A stretch of DNA of 64,000 bases from Balanoglossus misakiensis (lineage: Eukaryota; Hemichordata): assembly GCA_040954595.2 (NCBI GenBank), contig CM082585.2, positions 11,904,001 to 11,968,000 of the forward strand, written 5' to 3'. The notes beneath the pieces are model-generated. The model searched no databases. It was not told the DNA's origin and saw only the letters and a program-made list of their open reading frames with translations. Both the position numbers and the translations under genes were made by a program. Every line of letters begins with the position of its first letter. Position 1 is the first letter of the stretch. Below, piece after piece: positions 1-11,500 of the stretch.

Positions 1-1017
1 TCATGTTTCTCTCTACATTCAAAGTACATTCTGTTGGTAAGATGCAAATTTCAAATCAGTTGCAAAAAAACCCAAACTAAGATCAAAACATACGGACTGG
101 ATCACCCTGATTTCACTGTAAGAATTAACTTTATACCTATACATTGAGTCAGGTGGAAATGGCACGACAGTTTTAATCAGTTTCTTTCTTGTCAACTCTT
201 ACTTTAATTATATTTCTGTCAGAATGATATACCATACGTTTCAGATGATCTAATTCAACCATAAAGCAATATAAATTGTATCCAGATTTTCATTTTTTAT
301 TTTTATACTCAGTTAAATTGACATGAAGAATTGTGAGAATGCTCATTTCTGATGTTATTTTCTTTAAATGTCACACTGTGTATATCAAAGATGAAGTCTT
401 TGAAAATCAACATTTTTCATCAAACATGGTGATTCATCACTTGAAATATCACTTGTTCATTTGTTGCTTGTGTGTGTGTGTGTGAAGTTGTTGGTGGGGA
501 ATGGAATGGAATGCAATTTGAGTTGTCATTCATTCAAACAAGAAATACAGAAATATCTCTTATCACTTGCCTAACGCTTTACAGATACATTCAATTGAAC
601 GCTCAGTGACAACATTGATAGCATTCCATTGTGAAATGCCAGTACGGGGAAATAACTTGTCACCCTGAAATCAAAAGAGGAAATTGACTAAAAGGCTTGT
701 AATTGACAACTCCTGTCAGTTTCTTTTCAGTTCAATTTATCCGTCAAATAAATGGTCCCACATTCATCCGTACTGTGGTACAATTCTTTGTGGAACTGGA
801 ATTTGTTCAGCTTTTGATGCAGTTTTCCCATTTTCCTGTTTATTCAAACTCCCCACAGTTTTTTCAGTCAGACTTTATGTATTTATAACTAATGTTGTGT
901 TACCTTTGTACTTAATTGCTTATTGAATCAGAACCTCTACATTTATATGTTTTCTTTCAGTTCAGACTTTCCAAATATCAATCTGATTGTCTTATTTTCT
1001 ACATTTCACCATTTCAG
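1..1017. other. Noncoding, probably intron of the sialyltransferase gene
   Basis: I see no exon here. In ST8Sia enzymes the large sialylmotif (CxxVGNGG...GxEID-like) is encoded just before the exon at 1018. I looked for it on the + strand and did not find it, so it probably lies left of the window. The stretch is AT-rich with a short TG run near 471-484. A pyrimidine-rich tract runs into the acceptor AG at 1016-1017. Confidence 0.6.
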
Positions 1018-2525
1018 AATGAATCTACCAAGCATTTATAATTACACAGACGATGTCGGCACAAGGACGAATTTTGTGACATGTAACCCAACTTTGGTGA
1101 GATCTGGGTAAGTTGGTAATTTTGGCATTAGTGTGTCTGGTCCAGACTATATAAGCTGCAGAGCTCTATATAATTTTAACAGTCTGCATATATCCATCTC
1201 TTTGCATCATGATCGAGCGACATATATTTCATAATTAAGAGATCTACAGCTTTTATGTAGAGTCTGACTTTTGTTCTCTGCACTTGGATGACAGTAAAAC
1301 GTGCTTTCTTGAAGATGTGTAAATGTTAGTTGCGAGATAAGTATCATGTCTTGTTTTAATGCTGACCAGGCAGGTCACGGCCTTCCAGGTCTGACTGCAT
1401 GTACACATATCAAAATACCGGCTAACTTCTTGCTTTGAATTGTGGCTTCATAAATAGGATTGTATTTCCAATTTCCAAATTCTATTTTTGACAGATTTGC
1501 AGCTCTATCCACTAGAGAAGCCAGACAAGACTTCATCAATTTCCTGAAAGAATTTGGCAACTCTGATCTGTACTTGCCAGCGTTCGCTTTCAAAACCAGC
1601 ACGGAACCCGCCTTCAAGGTTTTCACAACTCTACGAGCAACTGGCAGGAAAGTTCTATTTGCCCACCCTGATCACATGTGGTTGGTGAAGAAATTCTGGG
1701 TTGGACAGGGAGTCAATGCTATAAGAATTTCATCTGGTGAGTCAGAAATTGTTTTTTCAGTTTTTATGGCAATTCAATGAATATTGTTTTTACCAAATGA
1801 CATCACACTTAACTAACTGTGAAAGCTAGCTGCCCTTTGAAGTCTGACTATGTCACACATATACAGTGAACCCTGGATGTTTCATCATCTTGCAATTTGT
1901 AAGGGCATAATCTTAGTCATGTAAACTGAAACAGCATACGGTAACTCTATATCTTGTAAGTGATTGATCATATTTAGCATCAGATGTGACACTTATCCGG
2001 AGGATGAAATAAGCACATATCAGCCCGATATCAAGTCTTTTTACAACAGACTGATTCATCCAAACTTGACAGATTTGAAACAAATGTTATGGACTTGTGA
2101 AATCACCAAACTGGGTTAAATAAAGTCAAACAGCTTCCCTTGTGAATTCATACCCTCTCATGGGCCTCTAAATGAAGAGTCAATCTGGCCATGCACAGTT
2201 GATCCCTCTATGATGGAGGGACTGTGATTGACAAAATATCAACTACGTTCTTCATTCTATCATTTCAGGTATGTTGCTGTTCACGATCGGTATGAGCATC
2301 TGTGATGAACTTCACGTCTATGGTTTCTGGCCATTTGAGACGGATATTGCAGGAAGACATGCTTATTATCACTACTTTGACAAGAAAGCCTACATGTTGA
2401 ACAAGAAGAAACGTTTGATGCATTGGCATGAGATGCCGTCCGAGTTTGAGCTTCTCAGACAACTGCACATGAAAGGTGCTATTCATTTACATGTGAAAAA
2501 TTGCACAGCCCCAGCTGGTCTATGA
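1018..2525 (+). CDS. ST8SIA-like: ST8Sia-like alpha-2,8-sialyltransferase, C-terminal exons (5' partial)
   Basis: GT29-family Golgi sialyltransferase, which transfers sialic acid from CMP-Neu5Ac to glycan acceptors. Three exons are visible: 1018-1107, 1495-1736 and 2269-2525 (stop TGA 2523-2525). All have GT-AG borders and matching phases (AGA split before 1018, GG|A, G|GT). Exon 1 encodes the region after the large motif (RMNLP...DVGTRTNFVTCNP). Exon 2 encodes a block with YLPAFAFKT. Small sialylmotif S spans exons 2-3 (NAIRISSG then ICDELHVYGFWPF). Motif III is YYHYFD, and motif VS is HEMPSEFE, giving the catalytic HxxxxE. The protein ends soon after NCTAPAGL, as is usual for ST8Sia. The membrane anchor, stem and large motif are missing because the gene enters from outside the window. 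Linkage type and acceptor cannot be read; ST8Sia is chosen over ST3/ST6 from the GFWPF and YHYFD context. Confidence 0.9.
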
Positions 2526-3376
2526 TGGCCTACTCAGTAATCTGCCATATAGTATTTTCTGATCTCTTCAATCCAAGAATTAAACTTCCTCAAACCAGTG
2601 CAATCACACAAATCAAGTTGTAAGTATTTAGCAATATGTCACACAGGTACCGGGTCTTCCAAGATTAAAGGGACAATTAGCTGTAACTTTTGACTTCATT
2701 TCCAGTAATTTTGTTCTGTGTTACAGCTAATGGAGCTTTAAAAAAGTATTGAATTTTTAATAAGTAATGTAATGGATTGAGAAGTTAGTCAGTGCTTCAT
2801 CTGGTGAGTCAGGAATTTTTTTTTCAGTTTATGTTATCAAAGGAAGTAACTGGCACACTTAACAAATAAGCATTTAAAATTTTTTTAGATGTTAGGGACA
2901 TGAAATCCAGAAGTGGTATAGTAAAATATTTATGTTTGAAGTGCTGAAAAAAGAATTTATGTTTGTGGCACGTGTACAACCATATTTTATAAATCATTTT
3001 ATGACTGCAGTAGGACCCGTAATGTTTTAAAATATTCTCTCAGCAGACTGTCAGATTTACATGTACCAGGCTAATTTGTAGTGAGGATTATACAGAAGGT
3101 CAGAATTGCGCGGGGTTGAATCAAAACTGGCACAAACGATTGCCGTACTATTTCAGTTTCTGAAGGCAGACTGTGACGTGGCAAATGTCTGCTGCTTGTG
3201 TCAGGAGAAAATGTCATCAAGATTTGATGGATATGGGAATAGCGTGGGAAATTTCATTTGGGCTCTCCTAGGTGTTCCATGCCTGCAGACTTCCGCACAA
3301 CATAATATATCAACATCAGTTTCAGCTCTGTGTGTATATATGAGTTGTTAGTCAATGTGTCCAACGGGAAATTGTT

Positions 3377-3448
3377 TCTGCATGGCAGGGCTGTGTATCT
3401 TACGGCGATGCCTCCATCACTTTAAGACACACAGCCCTGCCATGCAGA
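3377..3448. repeat. Perfect 20-bp inverted repeat with 32-bp loop
   Basis: Arm 3377-3396 is exactly the reverse complement of arm 3429-3448. In RNA it would form a stable stem-loop within the presumed 3' UTR. It may be a small foldback transposon remnant or a structured UTR element; I cannot decide between them. Confidence 0.8.
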
Positions 3449-4784
3449 GATGTGTTGTTTAATACTAGCTCATTCTCCAACCGCAGGCACATCTGGTTAT
3501 ATGCATCTCTGCCATTCAGAGCTACATGAAAGGGTTTAGATTCTAGAATCAATGTAACTTTAACACAGTTGGCACTAACATAGTGAAGTCGCAATGTCAG
3601 TATCATGACCAGACATTTTTACAATGTCATTAACATTTCTCAATTTCTTTAATGTTGTACCCTTGACCCCAAAGTCAAGGGAATTCAAACACAAGAAGAG
3701 GCTATGTGTTAGTCATAGCGTCTGTATATAATTGCCGCAACTTCTGGGTGGTATGAACTTAACAAACTTCCAATACACTAAAATCTTTTTTGTGGAGATT
3801 TTTAAAGCAAAACACACCTATACAAATGTAATATTGCGCTTTTATGTTACTTTATGGAAAGATCATGGGATTTCCTAGAATGTTTTACCTTTCCTGGAAG
3901 GGCATTAATATTCCTGGAAAAAATCAATTCACGCAACAGGAACATTCAGGTATGCTGGGTTTTCTACAGATTTATTTGATACATTCTCTTTATTTTGGCC
4001 GTCTTTGTAGTCTTTCTAGGCGAGTCAAGCACTGATCAGTCTGATTAAAATCAGATGTAGTGATGGCCCCATTCCAAGTAGGCCAGTTTTAACTTTTTAT
4101 GCCTTTTGGACGTGAGAAATGTTCTGGTGAGTTAGTTAAACTTTGACACCAGTCTCATTAAAGAGAAGTGCTGCTAAAGCAAGATAGTGTCCATGTCTCT
4201 GCTATTATTAGATGGTACAGATGTCTAGCTGTCGTCAACTGTCTCACCCTGGTCTCATATTGTATATTAAACATTGGGTAAATGCTATGTCTAGGTTCTG
4301 TGCCTGTCAGAACAGGAATCCTTACAGCCTTTTAATATTCCATGACGAGCTAGCTTATGGAGTAAACTTACTTTGCCATGCACCTAATTTCTGATGGAAT
4401 TTTCCCCATGGTCAGACATGAACATATATACAAGTATAGGCGTTGTGGCACTATTTTTTTTTATCCATGTTAAGAAATAATGAAATTGTTTTTGTGATAT
4501 TTGATATTATAGAATATATAGAATAAATGAAGTTATACTGTAAAATGACCTAATTTCATATTTTATGCTCTTCTGCCCATCACCATACACATAGTGTGGT
4601 AAATTAAGTTTCAACAGAATGTAATCAATTTAGTAGCTGTCTTTTTTCAATTTGAAATGTAAAATATTTTTTTACTTATAAAAGTATAACGCTTTTTTGT
4701 TCCCAAATCATTACTGACAAAGATCACGATCGTGGATTTAAGTGATCGGCATGAGTCATTCTGTCTAATCATGTCCATCTGTGA

Positions 4785-4790
4785 AATAAA
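4785..4790 (+). terminator. AATAAA poly(A) signal, sialyltransferase side
   Basis: A canonical AATAAA followed by a T-rich stretch, 2.26 kb after the sialyltransferase stop codon. It is the nearest canonical signal to the convergence point. Confidence 0.45.
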
Positions 4791-4860
4791 GCTATATTTT
4801 TTGAAAATGAACAGAGACTTTTTTCTCTTATTTGTTTATCAATTGTTTATAAAATGAATG

Positions 4861-4866
4861 TTTATT
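4861..4866 (-). terminator. AATAAA poly(A) signal on the minus strand, channel side
   Basis: TTTATT on the + strand reads AATAAA on the minus strand. It could end the distal 3' UTR of the ITPR-like gene, whose distal stop is at 8387. It lies only about 70 bp from the opposing + strand signal. Confidence 0.4.
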
Positions 4867-7800
4867 TTCATCAATGCAATACTTCTTAATTATTTACAAC
4901 AATCAATCCATTTACAAAAATCATTAATTTAAAATTAATCAAAATTTCATTTGATAAAAAAACATTGCAAGGAAATGTACATTGGTTACAGTATAGTACA
5001 AAATTTACATAGAGTTTAATCAAGGTTCTTAAAATGTAAATGCAAAATACACACGAATCTGGGTACAACAGAAACTGATGATAAAACACTTCTTTGGAAG
5101 CCATCAGTGAAAACATCAGCACGGTAAAATGTTACATTTGACTGGTAGAGATATCCAAGGCCTTGTCTGGCCCACTACAGATTATTTGTTCCACAATTGT
5201 GTGTTCAGTGATGTGTACAAAAAATCAAATATGAACTCGGCTTTATAAAGTGACTACAATCAGCAAAATGGAAAACATTTTGTTTGTCAAGAAATCCATA
5301 AAAGTTTCCAATTACAGTAAAAATATAATTTTAATATACATTCTTGTTTGAAAAGTATTGTGATATGCTTTTCATGGGTTGAAAACCTCTATACGACTTT
5401 TTACATATGTTACAAATTGTTTAATAGTGCAAAGTGTTAATGGTTTCAACTGATAAAAGAATGTCAAACTATTATAGGTAATGTCTGAACTTCACCCCCA
5501 CCAAACATGAGAGGAGCTGCAGCTCACAAAACAGGCAATTTAAAGAAATCTGCACTCGGGTTACAATGAACAACTGTGGACTTGAAATCGACCATTTTCC
5601 CACAGAATGCTTACAGTATGGTTTAGATTCATGACAACGATATGCAGAGTTTAAGTTGGGATCAGCGTGACATTTCCTTCTGTTATTAGAGCTTTCTGAA
5701 AACATTTCTCAATGATTCATGCGTTCAACTGCACCAACTGATCTACTTCATCATTGTGAATTTAACCTGACAATGTATAGTACTGCATTGGGTGAATGAA
5801 TTCAACTGGTTTAATGCAAAGGCAGGTTGATGCAAACAAACATGGTACACATAAAGTGCATGATGTCTTTCAAGCTCATAGGAGACAGACACCTGTTTGT
5901 GGACAGGTGCGCATGAACACAGCTACTGAGTTAGGCCTTTAATTAGCATGCGACCCATTTCTATGGACAGTAGGACTCCCTTTCTGTATAGCCTGTACAT
6001 GGTCAATCTGTAGTACACGAGCACGCCAGGTGTACCGTAGTGTAAATTCAGGCCATCTTAGGCGTGCTTTGCATGCAGTCACATTTTCTAGGCTGGTCAC
6101 TTGTCGGGAGGAAGGACCAAATTTGTTGTCCTTCCTTATTGCACTTCAATTTCTGAGGTAAGACTCATTGCTGGAATATTTCAACGTGAAACTGGTACTG
6201 CTGAACTGAATTTACGTTGACTTCAACTGCTGTAAGAATTTATTTCTGTCATTTTAGTGCTGTATTTCTGTAATGACCTTGCCAATGTAATTTTTTTATA
6301 GAACTTCATGTGCTGTGTGTACCAAGTTTGCTAGGTGTGTACAACACTGAATCAACCTTGACTTTTTGGTGAGTTATTAAAGTGCCACTTGAATTTATAT
6401 CCAGTGTCCAGAGAGAGTATATTTGGGGCCCATTATATCACATAGGTATTGGATTCACATTGTAAGGGTTTTCAGATACATAGAATGGGGGGGGGGGGGG
6501 GGGGGGGTCCATATATTTTTGCGAACACACTGTGATGACAATTTGACTTGAATGCATCTTCGTGTTTATGCAGATAAATCAATTTGAAATTATTTCCTTC
6601 TGCAATGTTTCAGAGACAATATTTTATCCACAAGTGAATGATGGTGGATTTATTGTTGAAATTTCTCCAGACACTGTAAATCAAAATGGCACTTCCTGAG
6701 TGGACATGGATACAGAACAGAAAATATAGCGCAGTGTACGTCTGTCCTGTCATGATCAAGAGAAGTTGTTTGTGCAAACCAGTACAGTAAAGACACGAAT
6801 AAAGGGACACAAAACATAAGGTAATTGAACTGAGCAAATACTCGATCTGAGAATGATTTGGTGGTCTTCAAGTATAATGCTTTCCATGACCTGATCCCAG
6901 ATTTTCCCCAACTGTTCTCACAAACATTCACACATTGCCAGTTTTAAGCCAGTTGTTTAGTTTAGTGCAGGAATGTAGGATATTCTTTCAAATCAACACA
7001 ACACTTGGTAGCATATAGAATTTCCTTAGATCTGCATCCACTGACCAAATTTTGAACTCTACCAGGAAAAAAGACATGTCTGCAAATCTATAGATTTTCA
7101 AACATGTCAAACATTTCTTGAAATCAAGATGGGCATTTTAGGGTTTAATTGATACAGATGAATATTTATGATATTCAGATTTCAAACCTTATTTATATAC
7201 ATAAATATTTATCACATTCAAATTTACCTAATGTACATGAGTATGTACATCAAGCAGAGAGTGCCCATGATTCTAGTCACAATTCTCTTCATGTGACGAT
7301 AGCTGTCATGAGATACAATACCAGAAAATGGACTGAACTTCAATTTCAAAATTTTAAACAAATTTACAAAACAAATGCCAAAGCCAGTTTTATATTACAT
7401 AAATGATACTCTGTACAAAAATATGACTCTTTCAAGAAGTGAAACTGATATGACAAACACCAAGCAAATATGACTTTTGATCAGTGTTGGTATACGACAA
7501 CCTGCACCATCTGATTTGGTATCTAGGTGTTTTGAGTATTGGACATACTGTGGACAGCCTTTTGGCGTTTAGTAACTGTGACATATTTGTCTTGGCCACC
7601 ACTTACTATGGGTACAGCATTGAATTCAAATGTAAATGAATGCAGCATGATATTGGCTAATGTCTGACTTGTTTAAACAAGGAAGGCGGACAGCGCTCGA
7701 AAGTGTGCATATTAAGTAGTGCTATCCATCTCTGTCAGCTTGACTCCATCAATGCAAAATACTTGAATTCTGAGCCACATATTCATTTCCACTGAACACG

Positions 7801-8386
7801 AGTAAAGAAATGGCGCTACTTTTGCAAACAGTGGAAAACGGGTTAATGAACCACGGAAACTTGCAGAGACTGACTAATAGTAATAATGGCAATATGAACA
7901 CAATGGGTATACATTGAGTGAGTCGAGCTGCCCAAGAAATTGACATCATTCTACAGGAGGATACTTGATGATTTGTGTTCTTTCAGTAGACTGCATGACG
8001 CCCTGAGAAAATACCAATATGCAGTCAGTCTACTCTTGTAAGGTTTCTACAGAATTGGTGGGCACAGTTCGATTAAACCATGCAATCAGACACGTTGTCT
8101 ATTGATCACATTTTGATATCAGTGCTCAAGAGTGATTGACTGATGTAAAGTATACATGTTATGCTGTCTGTTCTTAAAAAAACACAGCAAGATTCTTTTT
8201 AAACAACAACAACAAAGCTAGAATCATTAGAATATTAAACCTTATACTGAAAATTTGTTTCAGTTGAGCCAACTATTTGTATGGCACGTGAAACAATTGC
8301 AGATTTTCCATTTGTCACCAGTCATACTTTGTTAAGATTAATTCCATTGAGATTCCATGTTCTCCAGTTGGTGCCATCATTGAAAT
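4867..8386 (-). other. Possible long 3' UTR of the ITPR-like gene (distal form)
   Basis: No coding exon was recognised on either strand across 3.5 kb. It contains a 21-bp poly-G run (6487-6507) and ordinary AT-rich sequence. It is called UTR only because it lies between the distal stop codon and the minus-strand AATAAA at 4861-4866. An intermediate AATAAA on the minus strand near 6648 could end a shorter transcript. Confidence 0.3.
6487..6507. repeat. Poly-G run (21 bp)
   Basis: An uninterrupted run of G. Similar but shorter runs occur near 10118-10132 and 39079-39092. The length may be uncertain in assembly. Confidence 0.9.
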
Positions 8387-8524
8387 CTAGGATTCACTCA
8401 CTGACCCTACGATATCTCCAATACTCTTGACTTTGATAGATGCTGATTTTTGCAGCATACGTGCCCATTGGACTTGTTTCTTCTCTTGCTTTTGTTGCTG
8501 TTCTTTTTTCTTTCTTATTTTATC
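8387..8524 (-). CDS. ITPR-like: ITPR-like channel, alternative distal last exon
   Basis: The acceptor TTTTCAG precedes a 46-codon phase-0 exon ending in TAG (8387-8389). It begins DKIRKKKEQQQKQEKKQVQW and continues ARMLQKSAS..., a lysine/glutamine-rich coiled-coil tail like the end of ITPRs (compare EQRKQKQ). It is homologous to the proximal last exon at 12483-12560, and both join in frame to the exon at 12971-13105. This points to two alternative C-termini (26 codons versus 46 codons, each with stop). In this form the proximal exon, with its own stop, must be skipped. Confidence 0.75.
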   Translation of the reverse strand, partial: DKIRKKKEQQQKQEKKQVQWARMLQKSASIKVKSIGDIVGSVSES

Positions 8525-11500
8525 CTGAAAATATAAAGAAAATAAATTATACGCATGAAAAATATTTAAAACCTAATGTTTATTTGAGACCAACTGTTCA
8601 GTTACTAGTATTACTTTAAACCAAATTATTGCAGGTTGATTAGTTTCAGTTGTGTGTTATGACCATGACATTACTAGCCTAATGTCACATCAAGAAGCAA
8701 AGACAAAATGTACTACTAAGGGCAAACTGTACACATATTTTATTGACATTCACAATTGACATTATATTATGGAGTCGGTTCCTGACTTGGTTTATATGGA
8801 CGAATTTATAGCGTTATACAAGACTTTGCAAGTCAACTGCTCTGACTCACTTGTATAAATAAATAGTTTTCTCCGCAGTAGTAAAGTTATATTAGCTACT
8901 GTGACTTTTAGAAATTTGCTTTTCGGTGGCTTCTGTCGGTAATATGACCACTCTATAATGTAGAAAGTGAGGTAGTGCAAAGTACATTTATTCAAACACA
9001 GAATGTTTTATGCCATATGTTTTACATTTTGTAGGTACCCAGTAAACTACTTGAATGAGTGACTCCACTCATCCAAAGGGTCCCCCATCAAATCTGAAGC
9101 ACATGGTATAATAAACAGTGAATAACACTCGCATGAAATTTTGTTTAAAGCTGCAGAGCTAACAGATCACAGAAGCTGTGATTTTATGAACCAAACAGGC
9201 ATGAATATGATTGTGAAGAATGGAAACCAGGTGTAACATGCACTTGTGCAGAAACGGACTATTAAACAAAATTGAGGAGTATTTGAAGTACATTTAATTC
9301 TGAATGAATGACTGTCTGGACAGGATAAAAGTATGAGTTGACTGCAAACGTACAATCATGCGAAGTTGTAGAGAATGCTCATGTTAGCAGCAGAAACCTT
9401 TCCTTTCAAATGATCAATTACAGAACAACAAATGGTCAGATGGTTCTGAAGGAACATACAGGCAGGATGCCAAAACCATCAATTCACTGAAGTGAAACAT
9501 TTGATTTCTAATATCACTAAATACCCAAACTCTGCAAACAAATAAAATGTTCAGATTGTTTTACATTAACCCCTTGAACCCAGCTTGGAAGAAAACTTTA
9601 AAATGACGTCATAGGTCACATGATGCAGGTTTTGGGTGCAAAGGTTCAATAACAAGACTGCCAACTACATAGCAATGCACCGATAAAACGGCCAAGGCTT
9701 AAAGTTCACAATGAAGGAAAACGTGAACGACCAAATTTTATGGTGACACTAAAAAGAGAACAGGAGATTTATCGTCTGTGGTATTTAATACTTCTCTTTC
9801 ACGACAGCTGCTATCGTATTTGAGGTCATTCTGATAGGTTAGAAAAGTATATCAAGTAATGAGACATGTTCATGGCCCTACTCCACTATGTGGTGTGGTA
9901 CATCTGACTGTAGGGTAAAATTATCTACATTCGATTTCTGTTGGTTTGGTGTGTTGACTTTTGGAAACTTTTAGGTACTGAAATTTACAGTTAGAATTTT
10001 GCATGTTTGCATACATGGACTGTGAAAATATGTGTGTGTCTTGACATGTCCAAGAGAGGCATGCTTTGTACAGTTTGTGACGTTGGCTGGTGATGATCCA
10101 ATACAAGAAGATGGGGAGGGGGGGGGGGGGGGTGGGCGGTATCAACTGAACAGCAGGTGTGAGAACGGATGCTATGATACAGAATGCAGTTGACTGACAT
10201 AAAAAGAAGTTCCCTTCCTAAACAAAGCTAAAATGAACTGGACAGTTGACCCCATCGGGCCCATTGAATGTAAAACTAGCCATTCCTGTCTGCCAAAGAC
10301 ATTCCCTGTTTATCACCAATGCTGAAGGTCTTTGGCCACTCCTGCCTTGTAGGCATCGTCTCCATGGAGACTTTTTGCGATAGCATCTGTGTTGTATCAT
10401 GTGGTCATTATACCGGTTAGGATCCAATTCTGAACCAAGTGCATTATCTTGTTTTTAATTCAAAGATCAAGTTACTGCTCACAGCCAAGTTGGTGATATA
10501 ACGTTAAATACAAAGCTGTATGAGTTAAAGTTTATGACTGGGAAAGACGTTTACTTTAGATGGACACTGAATACTCTGTGATGAATCAGATAGCATATAT
10601 GGCCATGCAGAGAAAATAAACAGCTTTATTCTTAATTCAATACAGAAATGCCAATTTTTATTCGAAGCTTTAATAAAGCGATAATTTAGTGGTAAAAATG
10701 TGCAGTGTTTCGCTGTCAGTGGCTAAGGCTATCCTCTAGGTCAGTATGGTTCAACCAAGCTTAAATCACAGCATCATTTTCGAGAAATCATTCCACATGG
10801 GAGTATGTCTTACATAGATGAGGACAATAATAGATATAAGGTCAGTCGTTAGATGTCTCATTTGACTATCAAGTATGGTAGTGGAAGTTCCACCAGAATG
10901 TCTCTGGTGACTCACAATTCATTGTGTGGTATTGCATCTCTGTAATCAAGGGTTAATCTAGAGAGCAGTTTAACATGTTAATGTGACAAGCAACATCTCA
11001 TCTGTCTTCCCATGCTGATCCTTAATGTTGTAAAACACCAAAGCCACTGTATCCAATCAAGGCACAAAAGTATGTGACTGAGGCTAGTCTGTTCAACACT
11101 ATTTATTTCACAGCCTCACTTATAGGAAGAGCCCAAGGATGAACCCTTGAAAACCCAAATCGAACACCCAGATTGTATTCACTGATATCATGTGGCACTT
11201 GATCCAAAACAGCCGCTACTGATCATCATGTCATTTCCGCCCAAGGCTTTTGACTTCACTCCACTGAACCCTGAACTTAGAAACCCTTTTACAGGAGAAT
11301 GAGTTTGAGGAATAAGATCTCTCCAAGACAAACAAGTTCACTTCTCAGAAAATTCCTCATAAAATAAAATACATGAGGGCGCTATCGCAAGTAACTCTAT
11401 CTTCTTTAATGATCAGGAATCTAGATTTGGCAGTTCAGATAACAAAAAGGAGGATAATTTATGAAGACAGCTTCCTTGCTAAATTACATTTGAACTTTCT

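Larger units (their letters stand above)
2526..4805 (+). other. Probable 3' UTR of the sialyltransferase gene
   Basis: The stretch runs from the stop codon to the first good + strand AATAAA at 4785-4790. No coding exon was recognised. It contains a 20-bp perfect inverted repeat (3377-3396 / 3429-3448) and a partial copy of the exon-2 splice-donor region (about 2795-2833). The UTR extent is inferred from the signal only; transcript data would be needed. Confidence 0.4.
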
